Positions 7,385 through 15,767 of a stretch of 21,388 nucleotides of DNA are shown here, in pieces. Source of the stretch: CAYFJV01 sp964460605 (GTDB taxonomy: Archaea > Nanobdellota > Nanobdellia > Woesearchaeales > GW2011-AR9); the NCBI GenBank assembly GCA_964460605.1, contig CAYWPT010000014.1, forward strand, positions 1 through 21,388. The letters run 5' to 3'. Each line of letters starts with the position of its first letter. Positions within the stretch are counted from its first letter, which is position 1. A program made the position numbers and the translations under genes. The notes below the pieces were generated by a model, which was not told the origin of the DNA, did not search any database, and saw only the letters and a list, made by a program, of their open reading frames with translations.

Positions 7385-7945
7385 ATGGTTGAAGAGAGTT
7401 TGTTTAGAGGTACTATTAATTTTCTTAACGAGATTGGACTCTATGATGTAATCTTACCATTCTTATTGATCTTTACAATTGTCTTTGCAGTTCTTGAAAA
7501 AACTAAATTATTTGGAATTGGAAAAGATGGTTATGGTAATGTTACAACAAAGAAAAATCTTAACGCTATTTTTGCTTTGGTCTCTGCATTTTTTGTAATT
7601 GCGAGTACTCAATTAGTTTCAATTGTTAATGAAGTTGTTGCTAATGTTGTCTTATTATTACTCTTAGCTGTATGTTTCTTACTTCTTGTAGGCACATTCT
7701 ATGGTGATGAAGAATTTAAGTTTGCAGAAAAGCATAAAACATGGTTAAATCTCTTCATGGTTCTAGCATTTTTAGGAATTGCTTTAATTTTCCTAAATGC
7801 TTTAGATTGGATTGAGTGGATAATTGATACCACAACAGCTTTAGGTGGAGAGTGGTTAAATACTTTAATCTTCTTTGCGATCTTAGTTGGGAGTATGGTT
7901 TTTATTACAAGAGATCCAGCACCTAAGAAGAAAGAAGATGAGTAA
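7385..7945 (+). CDS. polytopic membrane protein, paralogue 1 of 3
   Basis: A 186-aa membrane protein with an amphipathic N-terminus (LFRGTINFLNEIGLYDVILP), about five hydrophobic segments and a short charged cytoplasmic tail (DPAPKKKEDE). Its first transmembrane helix runs into FTIVFAVLEKTKLFG, which recurs as FTIVFAILQRIKIFG in the next gene and FALLTKFKFFG in the third, marking a tandem family. The family has no name I can supply. Co-orientation with the secretion ATPase and platform genes at 10360-14877 suggests an accessory membrane component of that machine; this is inference. Confidence 0.75.
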   Translation: MVEESLFRGTINFLNEIGLYDVILPFLLIFTIVFAVLEKTKLFGIGKDGYGNVTTKKNLNAIFALVSAFFVIASTQLVSIVNEVVANVVLLLLLAVCFLLLVGTFYGDEEFKFAEKHKTWLNLFMVLAFLGIALIFLNALDWIEWIIDTTTALGGEWLNTLIFFAILVGSMVFITRDPAPKKKEDE

Positions 7946-7998
7946 TTACAAACATTAAAATACAAAGATAAATAATAATTAGAAAAAGAGGTTAAATG

Positions 7999-8580
7999 AT
8001 GGCAGGCTTTCAAGATTTAGTATTTACATTACAAAACACAGGAGTAATAGACTTTTTACTTCCATTTGTACTAGTATTCACAATCGTTTTTGCGATTTTA
8101 CAAAGAATTAAGATATTTGGTGAAGATGGTAAAACTTTCAATACTGTTATCGCACTTGTTTTAGGTTTATTATTTGTAATTCCTCATATGACTGGCTCTT
8201 ATCCATTGGGTTACGATCCAGTAGATGTTATTAACCAAGCATTACCAAGCGTTTCATTACTTGCAATCGCTGTTGTAATGGTTTTAATAATTATGGGACT
8301 TATTGCTCCAGATAGAGGATTCGCAAAAGGTCTTACTGGATTACTGACACTATTCTCATTATTATTTGTAGGATACATTTTTGGAGCTTCCTTAGGATTA
8401 TGGCAAGGACCTTACCAAGTTTTTGGATGGTGGTCGTCGGATATAACGGAGTTGTTAATAATCATATTGATATTTGGATTAGTGGTGAATTTTATTACTG
8501 CTGACCCTAAAAAACAAAGCCCTTCTGCTAAACAAAGGCTAGAAGGTCTCGCAGATTTAATCGTGAGTGATAAGAAATAG
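7999..8580 (+). CDS. polytopic membrane protein, paralogue 2 of 3
   Basis: A 193-aa membrane protein related to the gene before it: the same opening (FQDLVFTLQNTGVIDFLLPFVLVFTIVFAILQ compares with paralogue 1), the same K-I-FG turn, then about five hydrophobic segments and a polar tail after TADPKK, matching the TRDPAPKKK tail of paralogue 1. Two adjacent ATGs (7996 and 7999) are possible; GAGGT at 7988-7992 sits a better six bases from 7999. The 50-bp gap from the previous gene is A-rich and holds no visible promoter, so one transcript is likely. Confidence 0.75.
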   Translation: MAGFQDLVFTLQNTGVIDFLLPFVLVFTIVFAILQRIKIFGEDGKTFNTVIALVLGLLFVIPHMTGSYPLGYDPVDVINQALPSVSLLAIAVVMVLIIMGLIAPDRGFAKGLTGLLTLFSLLFVGYIFGASLGLWQGPYQVFGWWSSDITELLIIILIFGLVVNFITADPKKQSPSAKQRLEGLADLIVSDKK

Positions 8581-8587
8581 ATAGAAA

Positions 8588-9121
8588 ATGGCTACAATAT
8601 TAGATATAGGATTGTTTGATTTTTTCAACGTAATTTTCGTTTTCCTATTGATAGCTGTAACTATCTTTGCTCTTTTGACTAAATTTAAGTTTTTTGGAGA
8701 TAAATCTGGAGCAATAAATTGGATTGTTGCAATCGCAATTGCGTTCATGTCTATTATTTTTGATCCAATTGTAACTTTAATTAACTTTATCGCTCCATGG
8801 TTTGTAATATTCTTTTTATTCTTAGTATTACTCCTCTTATCATTTAGAATAATGGGTGCAGAAGAATCACACTTTACTGAAATGATTCAGAAAAGAGAAA
8901 TAGTTTGGCCAATTCTTGGTGTAGGGATTATTATCTTAACTGCAGGTTTTGCCCATACATTTGGTGAAGATCTTTTAGCTGCAGGACAAGGTGAAGCTGT
9001 TGGCGAAGGAGAATTTGAAAATAATGTATTTGATGTGGTTTTCCATCCAGCAGTTTTAGGTATGGGTCTTTTATTTACAATTTCAGTATTTGCAGTAGCT
9101 TTACTAACGGGTGATATGTGA
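8588..9121 (+). CDS. polytopic membrane protein, paralogue 3 of 3
   Basis: A 177-aa membrane protein and the most diverged of the three tandem relatives. It shares the first helix pair and turn (TIFALLTKFKFFGDKSGAINWIVAIAIAF) but lacks the charged C-terminal tail and ends in a final hydrophobic segment (LLFTISVFAVALLTGDM). A glycine/glutamate-rich loop (AAGQGEAVGEGEFENN) precedes the last helix. It begins 7 bp after paralogue 2 with only a weak ribosome-binding site, and its TGA stop overlaps the ATG of the coiled-coil gene, so these genes are coupled. Confidence 0.75.
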   Translation: MATILDIGLFDFFNVIFVFLLIAVTIFALLTKFKFFGDKSGAINWIVAIAIAFMSIIFDPIVTLINFIAPWFVIFFLFLVLLLLSFRIMGAEESHFTEMIQKREIVWPILGVGIIILTAGFAHTFGEDLLAAGQGEAVGEGEFENNVFDVVFHPAVLGMGLLFTISVFAVALLTGDM

Positions 9122-9720
9122 TGGCACTATTTCCTTCTCAGCAACAAGGACAGAGTATTGATTCTAGCCTACAAAATTTACGTATGCAAGGTTTAACTGG
9201 TGAACAGATTGTTAATGAATTAAAAGGACAGGGTTTTCATGAAGCTCAAATTATGGCGGCAGTGAATAAGATGGATTCTGGTGCAGGAGCAATGCCTCCA
9301 GCAGAAGCACCGCAAAGTCCTTCAATGGATTATCCGAGCCCAGCAATGCCTCCATCACAATCAGCTCCAGTTCAACCACAAGAAAACCTTTATGATAGAA
9401 TTGAAGAAATTGCAGAAGGTTTAGTTGATGAGAAATGGGACGAACTTATCGTTGAAGTAAAGAAAGTTATTGCTTGGAAAGAAAAGGTTGAAGAAGAAAA
9501 CCATAAATTAAAAGCTGATGTTTCTAAATTAAAAGAAGATTTCAAAACTCTGCATCAAGCAGTTCTTGGAAAAGTTGAAGAGTATGATAAGAGAATGCAA
9601 GATGTAGGTACTGAATTAAAAGCAGTAGGTAAAGTCTTCAAAGATGTAGTTCCAGTATTTACTGAAAATGTTAAAGAATTGAGTAGTATTACTTCTGGTA
9701 TGAAAAAATCTAAGAAATAA
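9121..9720 (+). CDS. coiled-coil protein with UBA-like N-terminus and Pro-rich linker
   Basis: A 199-aa soluble protein. The N-terminus (about 10-45) has a small helical repeat (LTGEQIVNELKGQGFHEAQIMAAV) like a UBA-type fold; about 50-90 is a Pro/Ala/Ser-rich linker; about 90-165 is strongly helical with heptads (VEEENHKLKADVSKLKEDF); the end is KVFKDVVPVFTENVKELSSIT plus a lysine tail. I recall proteins of this shape conserved in DPANN genomes, without a named function. ATG 9121 is chosen over GTG 9118 because GGGTGAT (9109-9115) is spaced five bases from it. It probably links the cytoplasmic face of the membrane complex to partners (inference). Confidence 0.75.
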   Translation: MALFPSQQQGQSIDSSLQNLRMQGLTGEQIVNELKGQGFHEAQIMAAVNKMDSGAGAMPPAEAPQSPSMDYPSPAMPPSQSAPVQPQENLYDRIEEIAEGLVDEKWDELIVEVKKVIAWKEKVEEENHKLKADVSKLKEDFKTLHQAVLGKVEEYDKRMQDVGTELKAVGKVFKDVVPVFTENVKELSSITSGMKKSKK

Positions 9721-10173
9721 TTATCCATAAGGATTATGTTTTTCACCAATTTTGTGTTTGTGAACTTTTTGATCTTTTTTTCCCTGTTTATGCTCATGTA
9801 ATTTAGCTTCAATAGCTCTCTCTAAATCTTTTTGAGTAACAAATTCTAAAGGATTCCAGTATTCTAAATATTTTTTAATCACCATTACTTCTTCTAAACC
9901 TGCTGTTTGTTTAAGCTCTTTAATGATAATATTTAACTTTTCATCACTTTTCTCTTGTTTATTTTTTAATTCTAAAATTTCTGAACCCATATGTTTGAGT
10001 TCTTTTTTCATATCGTTTGTTCTTCTAATAGATTCGTTCTTGAGAAGGTCAAACTCTCTGTTGAGCTTGTTTACTTTAATTTCTAAAGCCTTGAGCCAAG
10101 TGTAGAGTCTTTCTTGTGGAAAAACATCTCCATGAGTCGGTGCTTCAGCTTTTTTTCCAAATAATTTCGCCAT
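9721..10173 (-). CDS. coiled-coil protein of the pilus-like locus
   Basis: A 150-aa protein, mostly alpha-helical. It has an N-terminal MAKLFGKK segment, a coiled coil at about 25-95 (LEIKVNKLNREFDLLKN, KKELKHMGSEILELKNKQ), then a compact region with KKYLEYWNPLEFVTQKDLERAI and a His/Lys-rich tail. The stop codon directly abuts the stop of the convergent gene at 9720 with no spacer. It is divergent from the ATPase gene and separated from it by a 186-bp double promoter region. Its start codon lies inside a perfect inverted repeat (10168-10199). No family is recognised; position and coiled coil suggest a cytoplasmic partner of the ATPase, somewhat like archaellum FlaC/D/E accessory proteins, but I see no sequence match to them. 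Confidence 0.7.
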   Translation of the reverse strand: MAKLFGKKAEAPTHGDVFPQERLYTWLKALEIKVNKLNREFDLLKNESIRRTNDMKKELKHMGSEILELKNKQEKSDEKLNIIIKELKQTAGLEEVMVIKKYLEYWNPLEFVTQKDLERAIEAKLHEHKQGKKDQKVHKHKIGEKHNPYG

Positions 10174-10199
10174 TTTAATTGTTTACCTTTAAAATGGCG
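10168..10199. repeat. perfect 11-bp inverted repeat over a start codon
   Basis: CGCCATTTTAA (10168-10178) and its exact reverse complement TTAAAATGGCG (10189-10199) are separated by 10 bp. The left arm contains the start codon of the minus-strand coiled-coil gene. If transcribed from upstream it would form a hairpin hiding that AUG; if the TATA-like AAATATTTT near 10205-10213 is used, transcription starts inside the repeat and it would act as a DNA operator instead. Confidence 0.7.
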
Positions 10200-10270
10200 C
10201 CCAAAAATATTTTTTCTATTTTTGTTTGTGCCATTTTTTTCTTTCTCGTATTCCCTTGAGTTTGGGAAAG

Positions 10271-10299
10271 TATTTAAAGCAAAAATAATTCTATTTAAG
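10271..10299 (+). promoter_or_regulatory. tandem TATA-like boxes of the ATPase operon
   Basis: TATTTAAAGC (10271-10280) and TATTTAAGC (10292-10300) are near-identical and start 21 bp apart, two helical turns. Either could position TBP, giving leaders of about 60 or 40 nt before ATG 10360. GAGGAG at 10341-10346 is a possible, rather distant, ribosome-binding site. Confidence 0.5.
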
Positions 10300-10359
10300 C
10301 TAAGAAAAGCAAGTATCTTATTATAGCTTGTGTTATTTTCGAGGAGTAGTTAAAAGAGG

Positions 10360-12681
10360 ATGGAAGGACCAAACAAAGAAAAGAAATGTTTTTCTTATGA
10401 TACTTATCATGAGGGAGAGAACAAAGTACTTAAAGTATACATGGAAAACTGTACAGTTCCACCATCTTTAGAGTATAGTGAAGTGGTCATGGCTAAGGTC
10501 ATAGACATCCTTCTTGAAGTTTCTGGAATCAATTCAATTGTGCTTACACAAAGAAGAGAATATGAATATGATTACCCACAAGTACAATTGCTCGTTGAAG
10601 TTGCACGTTTGTACAGACATTTGAATAGGGATGCACGTTTTCAATATAATAAATTAGTTTTAGATCCTTTGCATGAACGTTATATTAGATCAAGTTATGC
10701 ACAATTTCAAAGGATTGTTAATAAAAAATTAAAAGAAGATCCTCTAGCAGCTTATGTTGAACTTAAACGTCTTGAGAGAAGAGAAAAACAAAAGTTAGAC
10801 GGTTTATTAGATGAAAGACACGCTTCAAGTCAAGAAAAATTCTTTGCAATGCTCATGAGTGTACTAGGAGAGTTTGAAAAATTAAGAATTATTACTCTTC
10901 TCAAAGCACATTTGCATGATTACAAATTTAATGAGAGAACTATTTACAATATTGTTTTTCATCCTTTAACAAAACCTGACTTTATGTACACTAAACTCAA
11001 TAGTCAATTTCCTGAAGATGGAAATTTAACTGAGAGTTATATGTTTGGTCCTAAAGGAGAAAAAGTAGAAGTAAACATATTTTCTTTTGATGATAGTATC
11101 AAAAATGTTTATCATGTAACTCCGCCAGAGATGAGGCTCTCTGAAGAAGAGTATGAATTATTAGATGACGCAAAAAGAATCTTATCTGAGCATAAGCCTG
11201 GTAAAGAAGAGTTTGTTGATCCTGAAAGAACGCGAGAAGTTTTCTTTAATATTGGAAGAGATTTATTGCAAGATTTATCTCAACACAAAAATATTACTTT
11301 AAGTGATAAGAAAACTGAAGAGCTTTCTCGAGCTTTACTTCGTTATACAGTAGGTTTTGGTTTAATTGAAGTTTTGTTAACAGATCCTAAAATTCAAGAT
11401 GTGAATATTAATAGTCCTAATGGGAATTTACCTATCTTTGTAGTACACCAAGATTATGGTGATTGTGATACTAATATTTATCCAACTCCAGCAGAAGTAG
11501 ACTCCTGGGCTACAAAGTTACGTTTAATCTCAGGAAGACCTTTAGATGAAGCGAACCCAATTTTAGATACAGAATTAGAAACCGCTGCTTTTACAGCAAG
11601 AGTCTCTGCAGTTACTGCTCCTTTGGATCCATTCGGTTTAGGTTTTTCTTTTAGGCGTCATAGAGATCATCCTTGGACTTTTCCTTTGTATATGCAAGAA
11701 AAGATTCATATGGTAAACGCTTTGGGCGCTGGCTTGTTGAGTTTTTTAATTGACGGAAACGTTGCTATGCTAATAGCTGGAACAAGATCTTCAGGAAAAA
11801 GTAGTTTTTTAGGATCAGTTTTAGTAGAAATTATGCGTAGGTATAGAATTATTACTATTGAAGATACATTAGAATTACCAAACCGTTCTATGAGAAAATT
11901 AGGGTATAATGTTGAAAGTTTGAAAGTAGGTTCAGCTTTATCAGTGCAAAAAGGTAGTGAAGTTGATGCAAGTATTGGTATTAGAAGCACACTTCGTTTA
12001 GGTGATTCAGCATTAATTGTAGGTGAAGTACGATCAAAAGAAGCAATTTCACTTTTTGAAGCAATGCGAGTTGGTGCAGCAGCAAACGTTGTTGCAGGAA
12101 CCATTCACGCAGCGAGTCCTTATGGGGTATATGATAGGGTAGTAAATGATATTGGGGTTCCTAAAACTTCATTCAAAGCAGTTGATATTATTGTTATTAC
12201 TAATCCTGTGAGGAGTGCTTCAGGAATTAAAAAAGTAAAAAGAGTTTTGAAAATTACTGAAGTGCGTAAACAATGGGAAGATGATCCATTAGGAGAAGGA
12301 GCTTTTGTAGATTTAATGGTTTATAATCCTAAAACAGATCAGTTAGAAGTTACTAAAGATTTAATGAATGGAAATTCAGAGATTTTGAAAAGAATTGCTG
12401 GAAATATTCCTGATTTTGCTGGTGATTGGAATGCAGTATGGGAAAATATTTTATTACGTGCTAAATGTAAAGAAGAAATTGTAAAAGTAGCTCAAGATTT
12501 AGAAAATCCAGAATTGTTCGAAGCAGAATTTGTAATTAAAGCAAATGATAAATTTCACCTCTTAGCAGACCAAGTAAAAGAGGAGATTGGAAGAATTGAT
12601 CCAGAGAGAATCTTCTTTTTGTATAAAGAGTGGTTACGTAAGGAAGCAAAGGAATATAAACAAGAAAATATTAGTTCTTAG
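10360..12681 (+). CDS. type IV pilus / secretion ATPase (TadA-FlaI-VirB11 family)
   Basis: A cytoplasmic hexameric ATPase that powers assembly of pili or related secretion fibres. The 773-aa protein has a long N-terminal region (about 1-300) and a FlaI/GspE-type core. Walker A is GTRSSGKSS (474-482), the Asp box is IITIEDTLEL, Walker B is ALIVGEVR (551-558, with E556), and the His box is GTIHAASP with H583. All ATPase motifs are intact. The C-terminal ~80 residues are helical and charged (DQVKEEIGRIDPERIFFLYKEWLRKEAKEY). At 773 aa it is longer than archaellum FlaI (about 540 aa), mainly through the N-terminus. The platform protein starts 6 bp after its stop, forming a two-gene unit. Confidence 0.9.
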   Translation: MEGPNKEKKCFSYDTYHEGENKVLKVYMENCTVPPSLEYSEVVMAKVIDILLEVSGINSIVLTQRREYEYDYPQVQLLVEVARLYRHLNRDARFQYNKLVLDPLHERYIRSSYAQFQRIVNKKLKEDPLAAYVELKRLERREKQKLDGLLDERHASSQEKFFAMLMSVLGEFEKLRIITLLKAHLHDYKFNERTIYNIVFHPLTKPDFMYTKLNSQFPEDGNLTESYMFGPKGEKVEVNIFSFDDSIKNVYHVTPPEMRLSEEEYELLDDAKRILSEHKPGKEEFVDPERTREVFFNIGRDLLQDLSQHKNITLSDKKTEELSRALLRYTVGFGLIEVLLTDPKIQDVNINSPNGNLPIFVVHQDYGDCDTNIYPTPAEVDSWATKLRLISGRPLDEANPILDTELETAAFTARVSAVTAPLDPFGLGFSFRRHRDHPWTFPLYMQEKIHMVNALGAGLLSFLIDGNVAMLIAGTRSSGKSSFLGSVLVEIMRRYRIITIEDTLELPNRSMRKLGYNVESLKVGSALSVQKGSEVDASIGIRSTLRLGDSALIVGEVRSKEAISLFEAMRVGAAANVVAGTIHAASPYGVYDRVVNDIGVPKTSFKAVDIIVITNPVRSASGIKKVKRVLKITEVRKQWEDDPLGEGAFVDLMVYNPKTDQLEVTKDLMNGNSEILKRIAGNIPDFAGDWNAVWENILLRAKCKEEIVKVAQDLENPELFEAEFVIKANDKFHLLADQVKEEIGRIDPERIFFLYKEWLRKEAKEYKQENISS

Positions 12682-12687
12682 AAGAGA

Positions 12688-14877
12688 ATGGTAGATGAGT
12701 ATCAGGACTTAGTGGTTAAGTATAAAGAGAAGATCAAAGAAGAGTTTGGTCATCAAGCAGCGCAAGCCACTACAAATACTCCTGCAAACAAAATTACTTC
12801 AAGGGAATATGGGGAATTTAAATCAGAGCTCTTTCCAACTTCTTATACTATGTATGAAAAAGCTTGTAACTTTTCAGAAAAAGCTTTCAAACTAAAAGTT
12901 GGAGAAAAACAAGCAAAAAAGTTAGCAAAATATATTGAATTGTGTCATTTAAACGTGACTCCCTCAGGTGTTGTAGCATTTTCCTTACTAGCACCAATGA
13001 TTTTCATTTTTTTTGGATCTTTAATATCATTCCTTGTCCTTAAATTATTCTTCTTTGTATTTTTCTTCATGATTGCTGGAATCTTACTTATTTTTGCTTT
13101 ACAAAGGGTACCTATTTTTATGGGAAACTCGTGGAGAATGAAAGCGAGTAATCAAATGGTGCAGAGTATTTTTTACTTAGTAACTTACATGAGACACACG
13201 AGTAACCTAGAAAGAGCTGTTGAATTCGCTGCAAACCATTTAAGCCCCCCATTATCTCTTGATTTTAGAAAAATTTTATGGGATGTTGAAACTGCAACTT
13301 ATCCTAATATCAGAGCCTCAGCTGATGCTTATTTAGCAACATGGAAAGAATGGAACCCAGATTTTGTAGAAGCTTTCCATTTAATTGAAGCAAGTTTATT
13401 CGAGCCAAGTGAAGATAGGAGACTTACTCTTTTAGATAAATCATTAGATGTTATCTTAAACGGAACTTATGAAAATATGCTTAAGTACGCTCATAGTTTG
13501 AAAAATCCAATGACCATGCTCAACATGCTTGGTATTATTTTACCTATTTTAGGTTTAGTAATTCTACCTTTAGTGGTGAGCTTTTTGAGTAGTGATGAGA
13601 CTGGGGCTATTACAATGGCAATTTATATCGCAACACTCTATAATGTGACCTTGCCAATTGGTGTTTATTATTTAGGAAAAGTAATCTTATCAAAACGTCC
13701 AGCTGGTTATGGGCACGAAGATATTACAAAAACAGTAAAAGGTATGAAACGTCAACAAAATGTGCTTATTCCTTTAGGAAAAAATACAAACATTGCTATA
13801 AACCCCTTATTTCTTAGCTTATCAATTTTAGCAGTCTTTCTCATAATAGGTTTTTCACCTTTAGTATTACATGCAATCAATCCTAGTTTTGAAATTGCAA
13901 CAGCAGATGGTACTTATCAATTAATGGGGTATATTTGTAACCCAAGCTTTCCTAATTGTGCAGATGTAGATAAAGTAGGACCTTACGGTTTAGGTGCAGC
14001 TTTGCTCTCTTTACTCATCATTGCAGGACTTGGACTTTCCATCGGAAGTTATTATGCTCTACGAAGTAAGAATGTCATAAAGATTAGACAGAATACTAAA
14101 AAGTTAGAGAATGAGTTTTCTTCAGCTTTATTCCAATTAGGTAATAGATTGGGTGATGGTCTTCCAGCAGAGATAGCTTTTGCTAAAGTGGCTGAAACTA
14201 TGAAAGGAACAACTTCAGGAAGCTTTTTTGCAGTAACTGAAAGAAATATCACAACATTAGGAATGGGTATTCAAGAAGCTTTATTTGATCCTAAAGTTGG
14301 TTCAGTATTACAATTTCCTTCAAAAGTTATTGAATCTTCTATGAAAGTGCTCATTGAAAGCAGTAAGCGTGGTCCACAAATTGCAGCACAAGCACTTTTG
14401 AGCATGTCACGTTATATTAAAGAGATACATAGGGTAGAAGAATGTCTCAAAGATTTAATGGCTGAAATCATTGGAAGTATGAAAGCTCAAGTGAGTTTTT
14501 TAACACCAGCTATTGCAGGTATTGTTGTAGGTATCACTTCAATGATTTCTTTAGTTTTAACAAGGTTAACTTTGCAATTAAGTCAATATACTAGTGCAGG
14601 ATCAGGTGCCGGTTTTGGAGATATGCTTGTTATCTTTGGTATTGGGATCCCAACTTTCCATTTCCAAGTAATTGTGGGAATTTATATTGTACAATTAGCT
14701 TTTATTCTAACTGTTTTAGCAAATGGTATTGAGAATGGTAACGATAAATTAGCTGAAAGATATTCCTTGGGTAAGGCCTTGGTAAGAAGTACTTTACTCT
14801 ATTGTTTTATTGCAGGTTCTGTTATTCTAGTATTCAACATGTTTGCTGGAGCTGTACTTGTGAATACTTTGGGTTAG
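12688..14877 (+). CDS. type IV pilus-like membrane platform protein (TadC/FlaJ, two T2SSF domains)
   Basis: The inner-membrane platform that pairs with the ATPase. The 729-aa protein has a soluble N-terminus (1-90), a transmembrane pair at about 93-138, a first T2SSF-like helical domain (about 150-270), membrane helices (about 283-335), another helix near 375-395, an external loop of about 45 residues, a helix near 435-455, a second T2SSF-like domain (about 470-610) and three C-terminal helices. The double-domain arrangement is normal for archaeal FlaJ/PilC proteins. The external loop carries a cysteine pair (C417, C424) that could form a disulfide. It starts 6 bp after the ATPase stop with AGAAGAGA before the ATG. 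Confidence 0.87.
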   Translation: MVDEYQDLVVKYKEKIKEEFGHQAAQATTNTPANKITSREYGEFKSELFPTSYTMYEKACNFSEKAFKLKVGEKQAKKLAKYIELCHLNVTPSGVVAFSLLAPMIFIFFGSLISFLVLKLFFFVFFFMIAGILLIFALQRVPIFMGNSWRMKASNQMVQSIFYLVTYMRHTSNLERAVEFAANHLSPPLSLDFRKILWDVETATYPNIRASADAYLATWKEWNPDFVEAFHLIEASLFEPSEDRRLTLLDKSLDVILNGTYENMLKYAHSLKNPMTMLNMLGIILPILGLVILPLVVSFLSSDETGAITMAIYIATLYNVTLPIGVYYLGKVILSKRPAGYGHEDITKTVKGMKRQQNVLIPLGKNTNIAINPLFLSLSILAVFLIIGFSPLVLHAINPSFEIATADGTYQLMGYICNPSFPNCADVDKVGPYGLGAALLSLLIIAGLGLSIGSYYALRSKNVIKIRQNTKKLENEFSSALFQLGNRLGDGLPAEIAFAKVAETMKGTTSGSFFAVTERNITTLGMGIQEALFDPKVGSVLQFPSKVIESSMKVLIESSKRGPQIAAQALLSMSRYIKEIHRVEECLKDLMAEIIGSMKAQVSFLTPAIAGIVVGITSMISLVLTRLTLQLSQYTSAGSGAGFGDMLVIFGIGIPTFHFQVIVGIYIVQLAFILTVLANGIENGNDKLAERYSLGKALVRSTLLYCFIAGSVILVFNMFAGAVLVNTLG

Positions 14878-14880
14878 GTG

Positions 14881-14889
14881 TTTCTTTTT
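14881..14889 (+). terminator. T-rich terminator after the platform gene
   Basis: TTTCTTTTT begins a few bases after the TAG stop at 14875-14877, fitting archaeal oligo-T termination. Confidence 0.4.
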
Positions 14890-14943
14890 GTAATAAACTT
14901 AAATATTTCTCACCAAATTTGTACCACCTTAAAGGGACAAACA

Positions 14944-14951
14944 TTTATAAA
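14944..14951 (+). promoter_or_regulatory. TATA box of the broken lipoprotein gene
   Basis: TTTATAAA ends 22 bp before ATG 14974, so the transcript probably starts at or next to the start codon (leaderless). No ribosome-binding site is seen. Confidence 0.5.
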
Positions 14952-14973
14952 AAGAGATCTATTTTAGTACGTT

Positions 14974-15714
14974 ATGTCACAGAATAGGATTATTAAACAA
15001 ACTCTTTTATCTATTTTATTAGGAGGATGTGGAGTTAATACAACTTTTAGTGAAAAAGATGAAATTCTACAGCCAGAAACTGAATCTGATAAAAGTCAAG
15101 ACCCAATTTTTTCTACAGATCCAGTATTTTTTACAGATCCTGAATTTTTCTTCCAAAATTCTTGGGCGCTTTCAGAAGGATATGTGAATCCCAATGGGCT
15201 TCATACAGACGGTTCAAAAACTTTCTCAAAAGAGTATTTCACACAAGCATTTTTTCGTCAGCTTTCTAGAAATGTGTCTTCAGAAAATTATGAAGCTGCT
15301 CTTTGTAGTTTCATGCCGGCGGATGAGAGGGAATATGGTGTAACACTTGGTGCTTCTACTAATCCTGCAAATCACCTTATAAGTTGATTAGGTCTTTCTG
15401 CATTTGTTCGAGCTGATGAAGCTTATGAATTACAACAAATGGGAGAACCTCTTGATACAATTTATGATTTGTCTCATGCTAAGCATAATCATATAACAGT
15501 AAAGGATAAAGAATCAGATGATATAACTGCGGTGTTGAATAGTATAGATAATATTGTTGTAGCACCAGGACATAGCTCAGTCCAAGGTATAATTCATGTT
15601 TTTTTTGATGACACAATACATTATGCTAAATTAGTTGATGAAGAGATTCAGATTGATTCAATTCTGGTTGGTGAACATTACGAAACTATTTTTACAGCTC
15701 ATTGGGAAAAATAA
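14974..15714 (+). pseudogene. lipoprotein-like secreted protein interrupted by an in-frame TGA
   Basis: A single 247-codon reading frame with one internal stop, TGA at 15385-15387. The 5' part (137 codons) begins with a signal-like peptide and LLSILLGGC, a possible lipobox with C19, then an acidic Asp/Glu/Thr-rich stretch with a repeated T-DP-FFTDP. The 3' part continues in the same frame, without a shift, from HLIS-stop-LGLSAFVRADEAYELQQ to FTAHWEK. Reading the TGA as Trp (TGG) gives a smooth protein, so a single G-to-A change or sequencing error is simplest. An in-frame ATG at 15439 could yield a 91-aa fragment but has no obvious ribosome-binding site. Family not recognised. If intact it would be membrane-anchored and extracellular. 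Confidence 0.65.
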
Positions 15715-15737
15715 ATTGGGTTAGTTTCTTCTATAAG

Positions 15738-15745
15738 ATTTAAAA
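15738..15745 (+). promoter_or_regulatory. TATA box of the DUF1826-like gene
   Basis: ATTTAAAA ends 22 bp before GTG 15768, the spacing expected for a leaderless transcript starting at that GTG. This supports GTG 15768 over TTG 15759. Confidence 0.45.
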
Positions 15746-15767
15746 ATAAACTCCTTTTTTGCTTTCT

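Noticed and set aside
15385..15387. Genome-wide reassignment of TGA to Trp
   Set aside because: Other genes use only TGG for Trp, have no internal TGA, and TGA ends the UDG gene and the third membrane paralogue at natural positions.
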